Source of the DNA: Gerris lacustris
Lineage: Eukaryota > Arthropoda > Insecta > Hemiptera > Gerridae
DNA: 64,000 nucleotides
Direction: 5' to 3'
Assembly: GCA_951217055.1 (NCBI GenBank)
Contig: OX578281.1
Span: 9,268,447-9,332,446 of the forward strand
Within the stretch, counting starts at the first letter, position 1, and every line of letters starts with the position of its first letter. The notes below the pieces were generated by a model, which was not told the DNA's origin, searched no databases, and saw only the letters and a list, made by a program, of their open reading frames with translations. Below are positions 18,416 to 30,302 of the stretch, in pieces. The translations under genes were made by a program, and so were the position numbers.

Positions 18416-20384
18416 TAAAAATGAATAAATAATAATGGTTATTGGTAGTGGTTGATTTGTGACGGTATACACCGGTACACCATACCGATGCCTCTGATGG
18501 AAGTTTGTTGATGCAAATGGGAGTTTTATTTTTTTACCAATGTTTTTTTGTTTATTTTTTACCATGTGTGAATACAAATGTTGTATTAACATTTTTAAAA
18601 TGCTTAGAAAAGCGTTAATATAACATTTTAAAAAGTCAAAATTTCAAGGTCACAGTACTGGAATCTCTTTTTTTTTAAAAAAAAATCAAGGACTGGCTAT
18701 TGGTAATTTATTATAATAAAAAATCTATAACCTTAATTTGTATAAATAATTTCAAATAAGATTAAAAAATTAAAAAGTTAATCTTTTTAAAAATTTGTTG
18801 TTAGGATTCTTTGTGGATACAAATGCTAGCGGGCTTGGCTGAACCCTTGTAAGAGGGTTCTGCCTAAGACATGAGGAAAAGAGCTGCGGAGTGCCCGAAA
18901 CATGTGCTTGGATCCACTACGGATCCAACCTCCAGCAACCTTACCAAGGCTTGCATGGGTGTCCGTTTTACTTTCTCATAAGGGTGGCTTTTCATCAGAG
19001 GGGGATTTGATATTGTTGCGTATCGATAAGGTTGCACCACACTTGGGCAACTTCTTATTTTCAACGACAGAAAAAAGGGGGGTAGGCGCTGCTTCAAAGG
19101 ACCACCTCAAGGGTTGAGGAAAAGAAACCAAACTCACCAAGTTTTGGGTTAAGAGAAAAGAAGGTATAATTGAAAATTGAATTACAAAACTGGGAATAAT
19201 AATAAGTTATACACTTAAACAAAAAATATTATAAAACAATAAAGTTAAAATTAAAAATAGGGCGACTCGGAATTTCAAAATAAAAATTAAATGATAAATA
19301 AAATAAAATATATATTATTTATAAAGGGTAGATGGAATAAATAATTATTTATAGATAAAAATATAATAGATAGATATAAAAGAGTAGATCTCACGGAGAA
19401 GATGCGATGGATGAGGTTGTGTAGAGCTGGGGGGTTGTGTGCCGTCCTTCAAGTAAGGTAAACGGTGAAGGCGGAGGGCTTCGACTGCTAGGAGTAGCTG
19501 TGACTTGAGCCCTTGGGATAGCTCGAGCTTCAGTCTGGAGTCTTGGAGACGTCAAGGCAGTGATGTCACTGATTAGCGGCACTGGGGTCGTGGCGTAATC
19601 ACTGGAGACCCGGAGTAGTGGGGTCATGCCTCTAAGACTCACAGCAGACTACTGCATTCTAGTTCTGCGGGCAGGTGTGTTGAACAAGGGCTGAAAGGAT
19701 ACCTGGAGAGTGGGAGGTAGTTAACCTTGGTAAGCTTTAAGAACCCAGGGCCCTCATCAACAAATAGAGGGAGATAATCAGTTTATAAAATAAACAGTAA
19801 TTCAATTAAAAAGGAATTGACATCAATCCTCCTTATATAAAGATAACATAATTTACAAAAAACGAAATGACAATATTATAATATAATTACTTAAATATAA
19901 ATATCAGATAACAAATAAAAATAAACTTTAACCCTACGATGCAATTCCGAACAGATATTTTTTTGGAAAAGAAACATCTCAACTTTATAGTCTAGCCTTT
20001 TAACCCAGTACAAATTCGAGTATTTTAGAATTTTGTCTGTAAGGTAATTATTTATATAATAAAACAAAAAAAAAAAGTATAATAAAAGAAACGTGAATGA
20101 CAAAAAAAACTTTTTTAAAAAATTATTTGAAAACATATACTTTTAATTACAAAAAAAAAAAAGTGTGGTGTTGTGGGACTTCCATTAGGAACGAAGTTCC
20201 CTCTACTCTGCATTGAAATTAAAATATTATAAACTATATCACTTCACTACAAAAAACTTCTGCTTGTATCAGGTTGAAATTTTACATGACTGTTTTAATT
20301 GTACTAGATGAATATGAAGTTTCATTAAAATCGTTACGTTAGAACGTAATATATTGATAAAAACGTTGTTTTCTCTATTTTAAA
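18416..20384. other. unassigned sequence
   Basis: Two GC-richer islands (18820-19130 and 19385-19760) in AT-rich surroundings. Frames inside them (77, 71 and 83 codons) show no known domain. They may belong to one unrecognised element. Confidence 0.35.
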
Positions 20385-20455
20385 CGTTTAGGTCCGCTTT
20401 AATAGTTCTAGTGATCTTTAACACTTCATGGCGGTGTCAGTGTTGGTTTGACATA
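20385..20455 (-). repeat. family B (Helentron-like) fragment
   Basis: 'gatctttaacacttcat' and 'gcggtgtc.gtgttgg' match the inner part of family B copies at 32580-32610 and 40510-40545. Confidence 0.6.
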
Positions 20456-21387
20456 AGAAACATCGTTCCAATAACTGTAGTTAGAACAGAAACGGTAGAA
20501 TACAATAGTTCAAATTTTAATAACTAAATTAAACATTTTTGAAAAACTTATTGAACTATACTTTAACTATGAGACAAAAATTGAAGGTTTTTTTGGAATC
20601 TTATGATGAGATTATGAGAAATGGTTATAGTCTATAGAATATAGTTTCAGAATTAGACTACAGAGAGCAGTAGTGTATTGTTCAAGAGTAAATTGTAGTT
20701 TTATAGTTCTCTCCTAGGGTCTGGTATAGCAGCACAATCGATCGCGTGATAGCAAGTTCTATCAAAACAACTATCATTTCCTACGTATTTTATTATCTTT
20801 CACTTTCAATCCTTCGTAGATAAAGAAAAGATCTACAACAGTATCAAAGATCAAAACACTTGACCTTATTGGCTGCCGTCTAAAGAATTATATTTAAAGG
20901 GAAATAATGTACATAGTATTTGAGTTTAGTTCTACTTAATACCCATAGATTATATATGCATTCTTCTTATTATTTAACTCCATATATTTACTTAGTATTG
21001 TATTCTCTAATAATATTACCACTTCCTAGACTAAAATTAAATATTGTCTAGATAATTTTTTAAATTTATTTGGATCTGTTCTTTCGTTATATTTTCAGGG
21101 AAATTTAAAATGTGGGGGGGACGTTTTAAAATCTAAAATAAAAAAAATCCATAGATTAATCAATATTTCCCTAGTCTTCACTGTCAGTGTTACCACTTCA
21201 AGTTTCGTTTCATTACACTAGTTAAAACCTGTTGCTTCACGGGAAAAGAAGAGTCGCCATAAAAATGATAAAATGGATTTTGTTTGGTTTTTTCGGTGTT
21301 TAATTCGAATGTGCGGATGTGATAATTTTAGTGAAATGAGCGGTTAATGGAGGCAGATACGATGTAGGATTTGTTTGCCGAACGGAA
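20456..21387. other. unassigned, possible 5' region of a gene
   Basis: No repeat recognised. The last 200 bases would be the 5' UTR if the exon at 21388 is real. Confidence 0.3.
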
Positions 21388-21430
21388 ATGGATGGATTCC
21401 TGGATGATCAAACATTACTTTCAGTATTGG
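21388..21430 (+). CDS. possible first coding exon of an unidentified gene
   Basis: ATG in a good context (ggaaATGG), 14 codons reading MDGFLDDQTLLSVL, then a strong donor G|GTAAGT at 21431. The surrounding 1 kb lacks recognisable repeats, unlike most of the window. I could not find a continuing exon, and so short a peptide cannot be assigned to a family. It could be chance. Confidence 0.25.
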
Positions 21431-22187
21431 GTAAGTTCGACTTGTTATCTTTTCTTCTCATGTCCTTTTATAGGTCTATTAAATGGTGTCGGATTTGTAA
21501 TCGAGTACCCAGATTATTTGCAGATCGTTTATTAATCTTTACATTTATATAACAGTATTTATCATTTACACATTTTATTTTATCAAAATTTATATGTTAT
21601 GTATGTTGTCATTTAGGAGATTGATCCGCGTAGATGTACGTATATTAAGAATTTTACGTAAACTACACTGAATCTTTTTGACTGTCATAAAATGGTAGAC
21701 CTTTTGCATTGATAGCCCTTATAATTTATGTTTATTTAGTACTCTCTTTTTTAATCTGAACTGTTTATTATGATTAATTCAGAATGCTCTTTAGATCTTT
21801 GATATTTGGCTGCTACGGGGCTCATTTTGATTGTTGACTTAATGCCTATTATTTTAGCTATTTGATTGATTGTCAGGCATATTGCGTTGATTCTTATTGT
21901 TCCAAACTATTTCTTTACTTATTATGTCAGATACTACATCAATCTAATTAATTGGTAGTATCCATTCAGTTCATTCTTATTGATATCTTATCTCGGTGTT
22001 TGATTGATTATTTTTTTTCTCTTTGATTTAGTGTTTTGAAGTTAAATCCTGCATTTTTTAAATCAAAGCAAATATGTTGTTCATCATTTATCAGTTATTA
22101 AGAAAATTTTTGGGGGAAATTTGGTTTATTTTGTTAATTTCTTTGGTAAAGTGTTTTATTCCCATAGTAATGCTCAATATCTTATAT
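21431..22187. other. unassigned AT-rich sequence
   Basis: It would be the first intron if the exon at 21388 is real. No further exon recognised. Confidence 0.3.
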
Positions 22188-22918
22188 ATATATTAAAATG
22201 AATGTCTGTCTGTCTCTTATGCCTGCCTAAACTGTTCATCCGATTGTGATGAAACTTTTGGAATGGTTGCACGCATGCCTGGGAAGGTTTCTAAGTTAGT
22301 AAAACTATGTTCCGATTTTGGTACACAGGGGTACGGGGTATAAATCTCAAAGTAATGAGAACACTTCATGATGCATATCATTGAAAAGCTTTTTAAGAGT
22401 ACAGTAATGGTTGGACGAATGCCCGAGAAGGTTTCTGAGTTAGTAAAACTATGTTCCGATTTTGGTACACAGGGGTACGGGGTACAAATGTCAAATTAGT
22501 GAAAACATTTCATGATGCATATCGTTGAAAAGCTCTTTAAGAGTACAGTAATTGTTTTTTTTTTTTTTCTTTTGGGTTTTAGTCTCGATCAACTGCCAGG
22601 GTTATTACAGTAACAATTGTTGTTATGAATATTGGTAAAACTGAGGAATACGGTGGAATACTATGTGGTTAGAAAAGTGTACAGGCTTTACTGGAATGTA
22701 TTATTTTGACAAAGGGATATCAACTCTCTTATGTACAAATCATACATATATAATCACTCAAATATATAAATCATACTAATGTACTGTTTATCAAAGAATA
22801 TAATCTTTTGCTGCTAAGCGATTCTCGATCGCACCGTGTTTCTCAGTTCAACCTGAATATTTTCTTTTAAGAGGGGGGGGGGGGGTAAATTGAAAATACT
22901 GTTAAAATATTTCTATAA
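22188..22918 (+). mobile_element. Helitron-like repeat with two 140-150 bp internal units
   Basis: It begins TCTTATATATATATTAAAAT followed by gaatgtctgtctgtctctta, the usual AT-rich start plus GTCT tract. Two copies of the unit described at 5770-6240 follow (about 22261 and 22405). After an unrelated stretch comes 'taagaggggg' and 'taaattgaaaatactg', as at 6244. Confidence 0.6.
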
Positions 22919-23345
22919 CCAAAGAAAATCTTTAAAAGGTGTGTTGGGTAGTTGTATAATTAAAACTTTCAAGTTTCCATCATTTTATTTAATGCAATAT
23001 TTCAACCTCTCCTTGGGTCATTATCAAGCTAAAATAATTGAGATTTGCTCAGAATTAAGAAAAGGTTAGTGAATGTGTTTTTTTTGTTTTCTGTTCATAT
23101 CTAAAATGTTTTAAATGATATAATATGTAAATAAATAGTTAGATTGAAATGTTACATAGTGCTTCTTAATGTTGTAGGTAAAATGTAATTAATTATGTTT
23201 TTGAAATTAATAATGTACAAATTATTTATTTTAGCTTGATAATGACCCAAGGAGGGGTTGAAATATTGCTTGAAATTGAATGATGGAAACTTGAAAGTTT
23301 TAATTATACAACTACCCAACAGACCTTTTTAATGATTTTCTTTGG
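22919..23345. mobile_element. non-autonomous DNA element with 118-bp terminal inverted repeats
   Basis: 22919-23036 (ccaaagaaaatctttaaaag…) is the inverse of 23226-23345 with few mismatches. A unique core of about 190 bp lies between. It interrupts the 'tttctataacc' junction of the Helitron-like repeat that resumes at 23392. I could not decide the target duplication. Confidence 0.8.
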
Positions 23346-23395
23346 AAACTAAAATACAAATTGAAGGGCAATTTATAAATACTACATATTTCTAT

Positions 23396-23622
23396 AACCT
23401 ATGTATATGTAAATAAAAATGAATGTTTGTGTATCTGTATGCCAATACTTATTGTATATTGTATAAGTATAATATATTGCAAAGTGTAATATACATTTTT
23501 CATTTAAGGCAACATTATCTACGCCTATATAAACTATTTATAAGGTTTTCAAAGGTAGCAGGTATACATTTCTTATGTTATTCATGTTTATCAGATGATA
23601 CGAAGTTCGCCGGATCAGCTAG
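23396..23622 (+). mobile_element. short Helitron, second copy
   Basis: Same body as 6313-6520 ('ttaaggcaacattat', 'ataaggtttt.aaaggtagca') and the same end CAGCTAG followed by T. The 5' end is less clear. Confidence 0.7.
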
Positions 23623-24540
23623 TTTTTGATAAAAGTGAATTGTATGGTGCTGTTTACAGATTCGAAGTACAAAATAATTTAGAATTTTCAACGGCCGCTT
23701 CGTGATGCTCTGGTCATTTTATGAAGAAAATCAACCCTGCTGCATATAGAGGTAGAGGTCCAAATCGTAGTACAAAATTCGATGGCACTGTACAATTCAA
23801 TTTAGCAATATTTTTATATTATTGAATATCTGTCTGTATACATTTTTATTAAAAAGAAAAAAATAGTCAATGTTGGTCTGATCGGTAAATTGTAGATCAC
23901 TGTTATATCTTTCCACGTGGGTAATACTGTAATATGTCATGTTGAACTAAAATTTACTAATAAAAAAAGCTACATTGTATAGTTCTAGTCCAAAGCTATT
24001 TTATTTATTTATGTTTACATTTACGTAGAATTCTTAAAAACCGTATAAGCATAGCTCGAATCTCTGTAAATATTGTCTTTTATTTTATTAGTTTTATTGA
24101 TTTAATATTTATTTTAGCTTTTATATTGGGGAAACAATAATGGTTTAAATCCTAAACCTATAGATTTTTGTTGAAAAACATTTTTCAACAAAAATGTTCC
24201 ACATATGCTGCTAAATTGGTAGAATTTGGTCTATATTTAATTTTTCTTCTGCATTTAACCTGCTGGCGAAATTGATCATGTAGTTGATGTCACATCGTCT
24301 TTTGGACTGATACGAGAATGTTTATCTGTCTCTTAGACTGATAAAGGATATTTTGAAATTAAAAATTTAAGACACTAAGATATCCAGTGACCAGAGATAA
24401 TGTGTGAACATTGAGCTCACTGTATCCGGAAGGACATTCACAGTGTTCTTGCCTAGCTATGCCAGGCTATATACAATGCTTAGGAACAATGATAAAAAAA
24501 AGAAAAAAAAGAAGGAAACAAAATAAATTTATAAACATAT
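23623..24540. other. unassigned AT-rich sequence
   Basis: No exon or repeat ends recognised. Confidence 0.4.
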
Positions 24541-24840
24541 TGCTTCCGAGCTTACCGAAGGTAACGGAAGCTATGTGATCGTTCTGGAAACCAAACAAAT
24601 TGTATTTCTTCGATTTAAAAAATTCCAAGACAGAAATCCGTTTCAGACATCAGGAAACATTTTTGGTTCCGTTTCTGTCTTTCGGTCTGTCATCAATTTT
24701 TGCGAACCACCATGTCTTAAAAACTACTCATCTGATTTTAATGAAATTTCGATGGTAAGTCATAATTAGCTCATTGTTGGCCCCATATGTAAGTTGCAAC
24801 CTTCTGCGCCCATTTGTTTCTCTACCTCATGCACACAAAC

Positions 24841-25075
24841 ATACATTTATTTAGTAATAACAATACTGTGTTTGCACACTGCAATTAGTAGTGTGCATTA
24901 GCATCGTCGGGCCCCTGATGAGTCTGACGCGACGAAACGATGCAGGACATGGATTAATGCCGAGCCAACATCTTTATGACGTAAGTCTGATGTTGGAACA
25001 GTTCCTATGTGCCATTTTTGCGTGGCACATCCCTTGGTGTCTCTCTCTCACACAAATTGTGTATACATTTATTTA
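24841..25075 (+). mobile_element. ribozyme-bearing short retroelement, copy 2
   Basis: A 13-bp duplication, atacatttattta (24841-24853 and 25063-25075), encloses 209 bp. It starts with the same inverted tip as copy 1 ('gtgtttgcacactgcaat'), goes directly to the hammerhead, the ccaacatc/gatgttgg hairpin and 'gtgccatttttgcgtggcac', and ends 'cacaaattgtgt'. Family B sisters without the insertion read straight through at 28081-28099, 42182-42196 and 45013-45027. Confidence 0.85.
24901..24943 (+). ncRNA. hammerhead ribozyme, second copy
   Basis: Same core as 9687-9729: stem III GCATCG/CGATGC, GTC cleavage triplet ending at 24908, loopless GGGCCC stem I, CTGATGA (24915-24921) and GAAA (24934-24937). 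One change, T24925, breaks the last pair of stem II, leaving GTC/GAC with a six-base loop. Otherwise identical. Confidence 0.8.
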
Positions 25076-25347
25076 CACCTATATCTTCAAAAGTAGTTAG
25101 ATGGTTTGTCAAACGTAGCCCGCAAATGGCCCCAGATTAATTTCAACTGTCTTTGCCCTTTAAATTTTGCTAAATTTAGGCAAAAGATCAAAGCAATTTT
25201 GACATATTTACAAAATGGGGGAAAATTAAATAAATTTGACAATAATAGGTTGTAAAAGTATAAAATCATTAAATTATATGAAATAAAAGCAAGGAAGCAA
25301 TGTGCCACACTAATTGGCAGACTATTTATATATTTGCCTTCATCAAT

Positions 25348-25724
25348 AAACTTTATATTCAACTAAAATAATAATACGACCAAGGACCAAGTAGCTATTG
25401 CTGTGTTTTACGTCTTGGAGGTTGAATTAGTAACTGTTACTTGTCTTCAAGTAGTCACCATTTCTCCCCACCTTACCATGTTGGCCCACAGTTTTTGTAC
25501 ATGATTCGAAGAAAATGAGTCCATTCATGATTTATACCTTCAAGATAATTCTGGGCCATGGCCTTAGTTCTAACTGTACTAGTGTTAATGTCATACCAAT
25601 AATGCACTACTGGCATCATTATTTACAAAGAAAGAACTTAAGTGATTAAAGGAATCATGTAAGAACTTGAGATATCATACTACAGCACATAGTTCGTAAA
25701 ATATTAAAAAATAGTTTTAAAATT
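25348..25724. other. unassigned sequence
   Basis: Nothing recognised. Some phrases, such as 'agtagtcaccatttctcccc', look transposon-like, but no ends were found. Confidence 0.4.
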
Positions 25725-25725
25725 T

Positions 25726-25936
25726 AGTTAGTCGCTTCGATTGATATTTTGGGCTCAAAGCTATTACATTGTAAAGAGTGGAAATGATCAGTCGTACTAT
25801 CTTAGATTTAGTCACTATTGTTTTACAATTAAGTTAGTCGCTTCGATTGATATTTTCGGCTCAAAGCTATTACATTGTAAAGAGTGGAAATGATCAGTTG
25901 TACTATCTTAGACTTAGACACTATTGTTTTACTAGT
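25726..25936 (+). repeat. tandem duplication, 106-bp period
   Basis: 'agttagtcgcttcgattgat' at 25726 and 25832, each followed by the same 85 bases ('caaagctattacattgtaaa', 'gaaatgatcagt'). Only a few differences, so it is recent. Confidence 0.85.
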
Positions 25937-26465
25937 TATGTTTCAATTTTTAAAGAATTACATAATAAAAAGTATTATTAAAAAGTATTTAATAAGTAAG
26001 TAAGAATTACATAGTAAAAGTATGTAAGTTTTTTTAACAAAGGAATTATTAATCTTAGGTATATCACGATTAAGCTTATTACATAACATAGAGAAATAAA
26101 TAAACATAGAGAAATATATAAATCACGTTAACACGTTTCAAATCTTCTTCCCTACTAGGATCTTTAATCAAGCCATGCCTCTTTAAGATTAATTATTTTA
26201 TCCTTGAACTATCACATTATAACATAACTTAAATCTTCTTCTAAGAAACTAATAGATTAGAGCCGCTGAAGAACAATATACACTTGTTTAATTATTTTAT
26301 TTTTCCTTCCACGAGGTAAGTGATAATCACTATAGCAACACAAACCTTCATGAATTTGATTATTATTATTATTATTATTATTATTTATTTATTTTTTTTT
26401 TTGGACGTCGTATTTACATTGATCCTATTACTCATGATGACGAACCTGACATGGTGCCAAAATAT
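25937..26465. other. unassigned, with an ATT microsatellite
   Basis: About ten ATT units at 26358-26390. No gene seen. Confidence 0.6.
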
Positions 26466-28030
26466 GGCATGGATCATTTTGGGACATGACCTTTAGTTCT
26501 TTCTATAACTCTCCATATTTATTCAATTGTCATTTTCATTTTGGGACATGACCTTTAGTTCTTTCTATAACTCTTCCTATTCTCTCATAATTTTTTTTTA
26601 AATTGTCATTTTCCTCGTGATTTTAATTTTTGGACATGACCTTTAATTCTTTTTATAACTCTCCATATTTATTCAATTGTCATTTTCCTTATGATTTTCA
26701 TTTTGGGACATGACCTTTAGTTCTTTCTATAACTCTTCCTATTCTCTCATAATTTTTTTTTAAATTGTCATTTTCCTCGTGATTTTAATTTTGGGACATA
26801 ACCTTTAGTTCTTTCTTTAACTCTCCTAATTTATTCAATGGCCATTTTCCTTATGATTTTAATTTTGGGACATGGCCTTTAGTTCTTTCTATAACTCTTC
26901 CTATTCTCTCATAATTTTTTTTAATTGTCATTTTCCTTATGATTTTAATTCTGGGACATGACCTTTAGTTCTTTCTGTAAATCTTCCTATTCTCTCATAA
27001 TTTTTTTTGTCATTTTCCTTGTGATTTCAATTTTGGGACATGACCTTTAGTTCTTTCTATAACTCTCCATATTTATTCAATTGTCATTTTCCTTGTGATT
27101 TTAATTTTGGGACATGACCTTTGGTTCTTTCTATATCTCTCCATGTTTATTCAATTGTCATTTTCCTTATGATTTTAATTTTGGGACATGACCTTTAGTT
27201 CTTTCTATAACTCTCCATATTTATTCAATTGTCATTTTCCTTATGATTTTCATTTTGGGACATGACCTTTAGTTCTTTCTATAACTCTTCCTATTCTCTC
27301 ATAATTTTTTTTAATTGTCATTTTCCTTATGATTTTAATTCTGGGACATGACCTTTAGTTCTTTCTGTAAATCTTCCTATTCTCTCATAATTTTTTTTGT
27401 CATTTTCCTTGTGATTTCAATTTTGGGACATGACCTTTAGTTCTTTCTATAACTCTCCATATTTATTCAATTGTCATTTTCTTTATGATTTTAATTTTGG
27501 GACATGACCTTCAGTTCTTTCTATAACTCTCCATATTTATTCAATTGTCATTTTCCTTGTGATTTTAATTTTGGGACATGACCTTTGGTTCTTTCTATAT
27601 CTCTCCATGTTTATTCAATTGTCATTTTCCTCATGATTTTAATTTTGGGACATGACCTTTAGTTCTTTCTATAACTCTCCATATTTATTCAATTGTCATT
27701 TTCCTTATGATTTTAATTTTGGGACATGACCTTTGGTTCTTTCTATAACTCTCCATATTTATTCAATTGTCATTTTCCTTATGATTTTAATTTTGGGACA
27801 TGACCTTTAGTTCTTTCTATAACTCTCCATATTTATTCAATTGTCATTTTAATTTTGGGACATGACCTTTAGTTCTTTCTATAACTCTCCATATTTATTC
27901 AATTGTCATTTTCCTTATGATTTTAATTTTGGGACATGACCTTTGGTTCTTTCTATAACTCTCCACATTTATTCAGTTGCCATTTTCCTTATGATTTTAA
28001 TTTTGGGGCATGACATTTAGTTCGTTCCAT
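26466..28030 (+). repeat. satellite array, unit about 75 bp, roughly 20 units
   Basis: The unit runs 'ttttgggacatgacctttag', 'ttctttctataactctccat', 'atttattcaattgtcatttt', 'ccttatgattttaa'. A second unit type has 'cttcctattctctcataatt' in place of the middle. The two types alternate in blocks, and one block (about 26690-27010) is repeated at 27240-27420, a higher-order pattern. No frame runs through it. Confidence 0.92.
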
Positions 28031-28047
28031 AACTCTCCTTATTCTGT

Positions 28048-28392
28048 CATTGTTTTTAAACATTCCACATGCGCACAAACATACATTAATTACACCTATA
28101 CATGTATAAGTACAGATCTGATTTTTAAGAAATTTGGATGGTATGACGAACGTAAGCTATAGATGGTCCCATATTAATTTTAACCCTCTGCGCTTGATAA
28201 ATGTTGCTAAAATTATACTTTTATTCATGTAAAAAATAAAATTACCTTTGGCAGATTTTAAATAAAAGGCGGGAAAAAATTGAATAGAGTAGACTATAAT
28301 GGTTTGTAAAAGCATGACATCATTTGACTTCATCATAAGAATGCGAGGAAGCTATGTGCCACACTAATTGGCACACTATTTAATTTAAAATA
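28048..28392 (+). repeat. family B 3' module next to the satellite
   Basis: 'catgcgcacaaacatacatt' then the family B tail as in 24835-25340, ending 'gcgaggaagctatgtgccac' and the hairpin gtgcca(28356)…tggcac(28374). The 5' half of the element is missing where the satellite lies. Confidence 0.75.
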
Positions 28393-29361
28393 GTGGTTTA
28401 AATTGGAAAATCAATTTGAGCTCTAAAATTTTTAGGTCGCTGGCGTCCCAAAATTATGAAAAAATAACTTTTACTTCCAGAAGGGAGAAAAATTTAACTT
28501 TCCTCCCTAGTTTACAGGGAGGGAAGTTACTCATTGCACCCGGTCTAGTAAACATGGAGTAATGAAAAATAAGGCAATCATGATTTTTCATGATTCCCTC
28601 CAGTGTTGCCCTAGATAAAGCACAAGTAAGTAAGCTTAGAGCTAAATGCATAATTTCATTTATTACCTATTGTTTATTGAATAAATCTCCAATGTCATCT
28701 TCACACATAACCTCCACAAGGTAATGGTGATTCATCAGTAAAACAAACAAAAAGTTAAAAGTGAAATCATAATTCCTAAATGTAGATATACTAATCCATA
28801 TGTTTATACATCATCTAATTTATGTATTGAAATTCAAATAATTACTATCTATCATTTAATTTTAAAGTGATTACACCTATTTGGTGAATTGTTAATAAGT
28901 ATCCTATCTGTTTGTGTTTTTTTTGTTTTCTTAAAAAAAAATAAAAATGTTTACTTTTTGTTTTATAAAATACTTTAAAATTAAAATCTTATTAAATTGT
29001 TTTTTTCTCCCTTCTGGAGTAAAAAACACTTGCACCCTCGCGATAATTAACTCCCTCTGCTCCGCCTCGGGAGTGAACGTTATGGTTCCCTCGGCTTCAC
29101 CTCAGGAACCAACTTCATCGCTCAGGGTGCAATCACTTACTTTTTTTACTTTCCTCCCTTGGTGCGTAAATAACTATTTCTTCAACGGGTTCGATAATTT
29201 TGATGAAGGAACGTTAAGTTTAGCCTATTCTTGTATCAATGGAACTATTGACGCTTTTCTTGAAGAAAACTAAAGGCGCTTTTCTTGGAAAAATAGGTGC
29301 TTTTATGAGACGATCATAAATAATAACGTAAAGTTTGTTTGAGTTGTCTTAGATAGATTTA
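28393..29361. repeat. repeat with 'ttctccct' motifs between two inverted family B ends
   Basis: Contains 'tccctagtttacagggaggg' (28505), 'tctcccttctggagt' (29005) and 'ctcgcgataatta' (29038). These recur at 33030-33140, 34246-34370 and 35085-35170, marking another dispersed family. A 108-codon frame (28947-29273) shows no known domain and is probably chance. Confidence 0.45.
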
Positions 29362-29640
29362 TAAAATACCTAGTGTGCAAATTAGTGTGGCACATAGCTT
29401 CCTCGCGTTCTTATGACGAAGTAAAATAATGTCATGCTTTTACAAACCATGATTGTCTTCTCTATTCAATTTTTTCCCACCTTTTATTTCAAATCTGCCA
29501 AAATCGCGTTGATTTTTTACATTAATAAAAGTGTTATTTCAGCAAAATTTATAGAGAGCAGAGGGTTTTAAGAATTTTTGTGTTTTTCTTAAGAATTTCC
29601 TCTAAAAAAAAATGTTATACTCTGTCGAGCAGACCTTGAA
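29362..29640 (-). repeat. family B 3' module, inverted
   Basis: The minus strand reads the family B tail ('gcgaggaagctatgtgccac', then 'actaatttgcacac') and the block seen at 28200-28350. With 28048-28392 it forms two tail-to-tail ends about 1 kb apart. Confidence 0.7.
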
Positions 29641-30302
29641 TTAAAGTATTGTGTTGATAGTTTTTTTTTTTTTTTAGCGAATGTTGACACGCTTGTCGTG
29701 TTGTATAATTGTAGAGCGTGTCTCTTAGTATATTCATGTATATGTTAGTGTGTCAGAGACTTGCAAGTGTGCGTGGATACCATTATACTGGTCAAAGTCG
29801 TTTGGCAAGTCCGTCGAGTAATTTTCGTAAATTGACCGTACTTTAAGCACTAGTTTGAGAGTTGAATGAACCTGTCTTACTGAGCAGACCTCTTTTAGTT
29901 CTAAATTCTCCTAGCAAGTTTAAATCTGGTTGGTTCTTTTATCGAACTTAGCTTAATTTTTTTATTTAGTGTAGGTACAATCTATATAATATTTCTATTA
30001 ACATTTAAAAGTGGCTTAGTTTTAGAAGAACTTTGGTCAAATCTTGGAAATATTACGTAAACTTTGTTAAATATGCCCTTAGCAGTTTTGTGAGATGATC
30101 ATTAAGTCAACTAAGAATGATACTTTGAGTTCATGAACTTTATTGTGGAGTACAAAGATTCATAGTAATATGTTTTACCAAAAAATGTAATTAGACTGCA
30201 AGCAGGTTTCTTTAAATCTGGTTATTTTGATTGTGACGCACGAGTAGAAATATAGATTTGTGCTCGCATACTGTAAGAAAGCGATAGAAGAAAAACCTTA
30301 TA
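29641..30302. other. unassigned sequence
   Basis: No repeat ends, exon or RNA gene recognised. Confidence 0.4.

Larger units (their letters stand above)
24541..25347 (+). mobile_element. family B Helentron-like element, full length, carrying a nested ribozyme element
   Basis: 5' end gcttccg…cggaagc (a hairpin with ttacc/ggtaa inside), the shared block 'aattccaagacagaaatccg', a short GTCT tract, 'gaaatttcgatggtaagtca', then 'cacaaacatacatttattta'. It closes with 'aaggaagcaatgtgccacac' and the hairpin gtgcca/tggca. The subterminal gcttcc/ggaagc pair, GTCY tract and 3' stem-loop match the plan of Helentron-associated elements such as DINE-1. A 209-bp ribozyme element interrupts it at 24854-25062. 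Non-coding. Confidence 0.75.
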
